6,590 nucleotides of DNA from Planctomycetaceae bacterium UBA969 (GTDB lineage Bacteria; Planctomycetota; Planctomycetia; Gemmatales; Gemmataceae), in contig DBCB01000146.1 of assembly GCA_002303765.1 (NCBI GenBank), positions 2,944-9,533 of the forward strand, given 5' to 3'. Below, piece by piece: positions 6,471-6,590 of the stretch. The notes below the pieces were generated by a model. That model was not told the origin of the DNA, made no database searches, and saw only the letters and a program-made list of their open reading frames with translations. Every line of letters begins with the position of its first letter. Position 1 is the stretch's first letter. The position numbers were made by a program, and so were the translations under genes.

Positions 6471-6590
6471 TCATGAAATTACAGTCGTGATGAAGCAATG
6501 TGCATGGATGAAACCTAGGGCAGAAGCAAAACTATGAACCCAATATTTTTTGCGGGCCAACCCAATCTGATTCGCCTTACGATGTAGGCT
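6471..6590 (-). other. Stretch of ordinary composition at the window edge, possible 3' end of another minus-strand gene or an intergenic repeat
   Basis: From 6590 one minus-strand frame is open for 39 codons to a TGA at 6473-6471, and the stop falls almost exactly where GC content changes from 50 of 110 bases (6481-6590) to 24 of 110 (6311-6420). This could be the C-terminus of an upstream gene. The encoded residues, for example HRKANQIGLARKKYW, show no family I recognise. A second frame is also open for 24 codons, so chance openness or a non-coding repeat is equally possible. No start or ribosome site can be judged because the sequence ends here. Confidence 0.25.

Noticed and set aside
6474..6536. 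Tiny divergent plus-strand ORFs beginning at ATGs near 6474 and 6490
   Set aside because: They end after only 5 and about 15 codons and lack ribosome sites or recognisable sequence.

Overview
The window looks like a piece of a Planctomycetota (or close PVC-relative) chromosome with fairly low GC. The main reason is the pair of genes at its centre. One encodes a long exported protein with a PSCyt1 c-type haem domain followed by DUF1549 and DUF1553 (PSD1). It is directly followed by a Tat-exported DUF1501 protein. This pair is a hallmark of planctomycetes, which carry many paralogous copies. Genus or order cannot be read from the sequence.

Every convincing gene is on the minus strand, so the operon reads from high to low coordinates. 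From 6590 to 6279 there is about 310 bp without a secure gene. Its distal 110 bp has ordinary base composition and its proximal part is very AT-rich, probably holding the operon promoter. Then come the cytochrome/PSD1 protein (6278-3591), DUF1501 (3578-2187), a mandelate racemase/enolase-superfamily sugar-acid dehydratase very like D-galactonate dehydratase (2156-978), a DapA/DHDPS-superfamily lyase (972-52), and the first 17 codons of a further gene whose ATG overlaps the preceding TGA (52-1). Gaps are 12, 30, 5 and -1 bases and no terminator-like hairpin was seen between genes, so this is almost certainly one transcript.

Three of these genes have longer open frames beginning at TTG. In each case I place the start at an internal ATG. 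Good Shine-Dalgarno spacing supports this for DUF1501 and the dehydratase, and for the lyase it is the better of two choices.

The two cytoplasmic enzymes suggest a non-phosphorylating or branched Entner-Doudoroff-type route. The enolase-superfamily enzyme would dehydrate an aldonic acid to a 2-keto-3-deoxy acid, and the DapA-like class I lyase would cleave or further dehydrate it. The DapA-like protein keeps its Schiff-base lysine but lacks the usual catalytic tyrosines, so it is not an ordinary DapA. The unusual point is that this catabolic pair shares a transcript with an exported di-haem/DUF1501 module of unknown function, which offers a route to a substrate hypothesis for that module. No CRISPR array, tRNA, rRNA or insertion sequence was seen.
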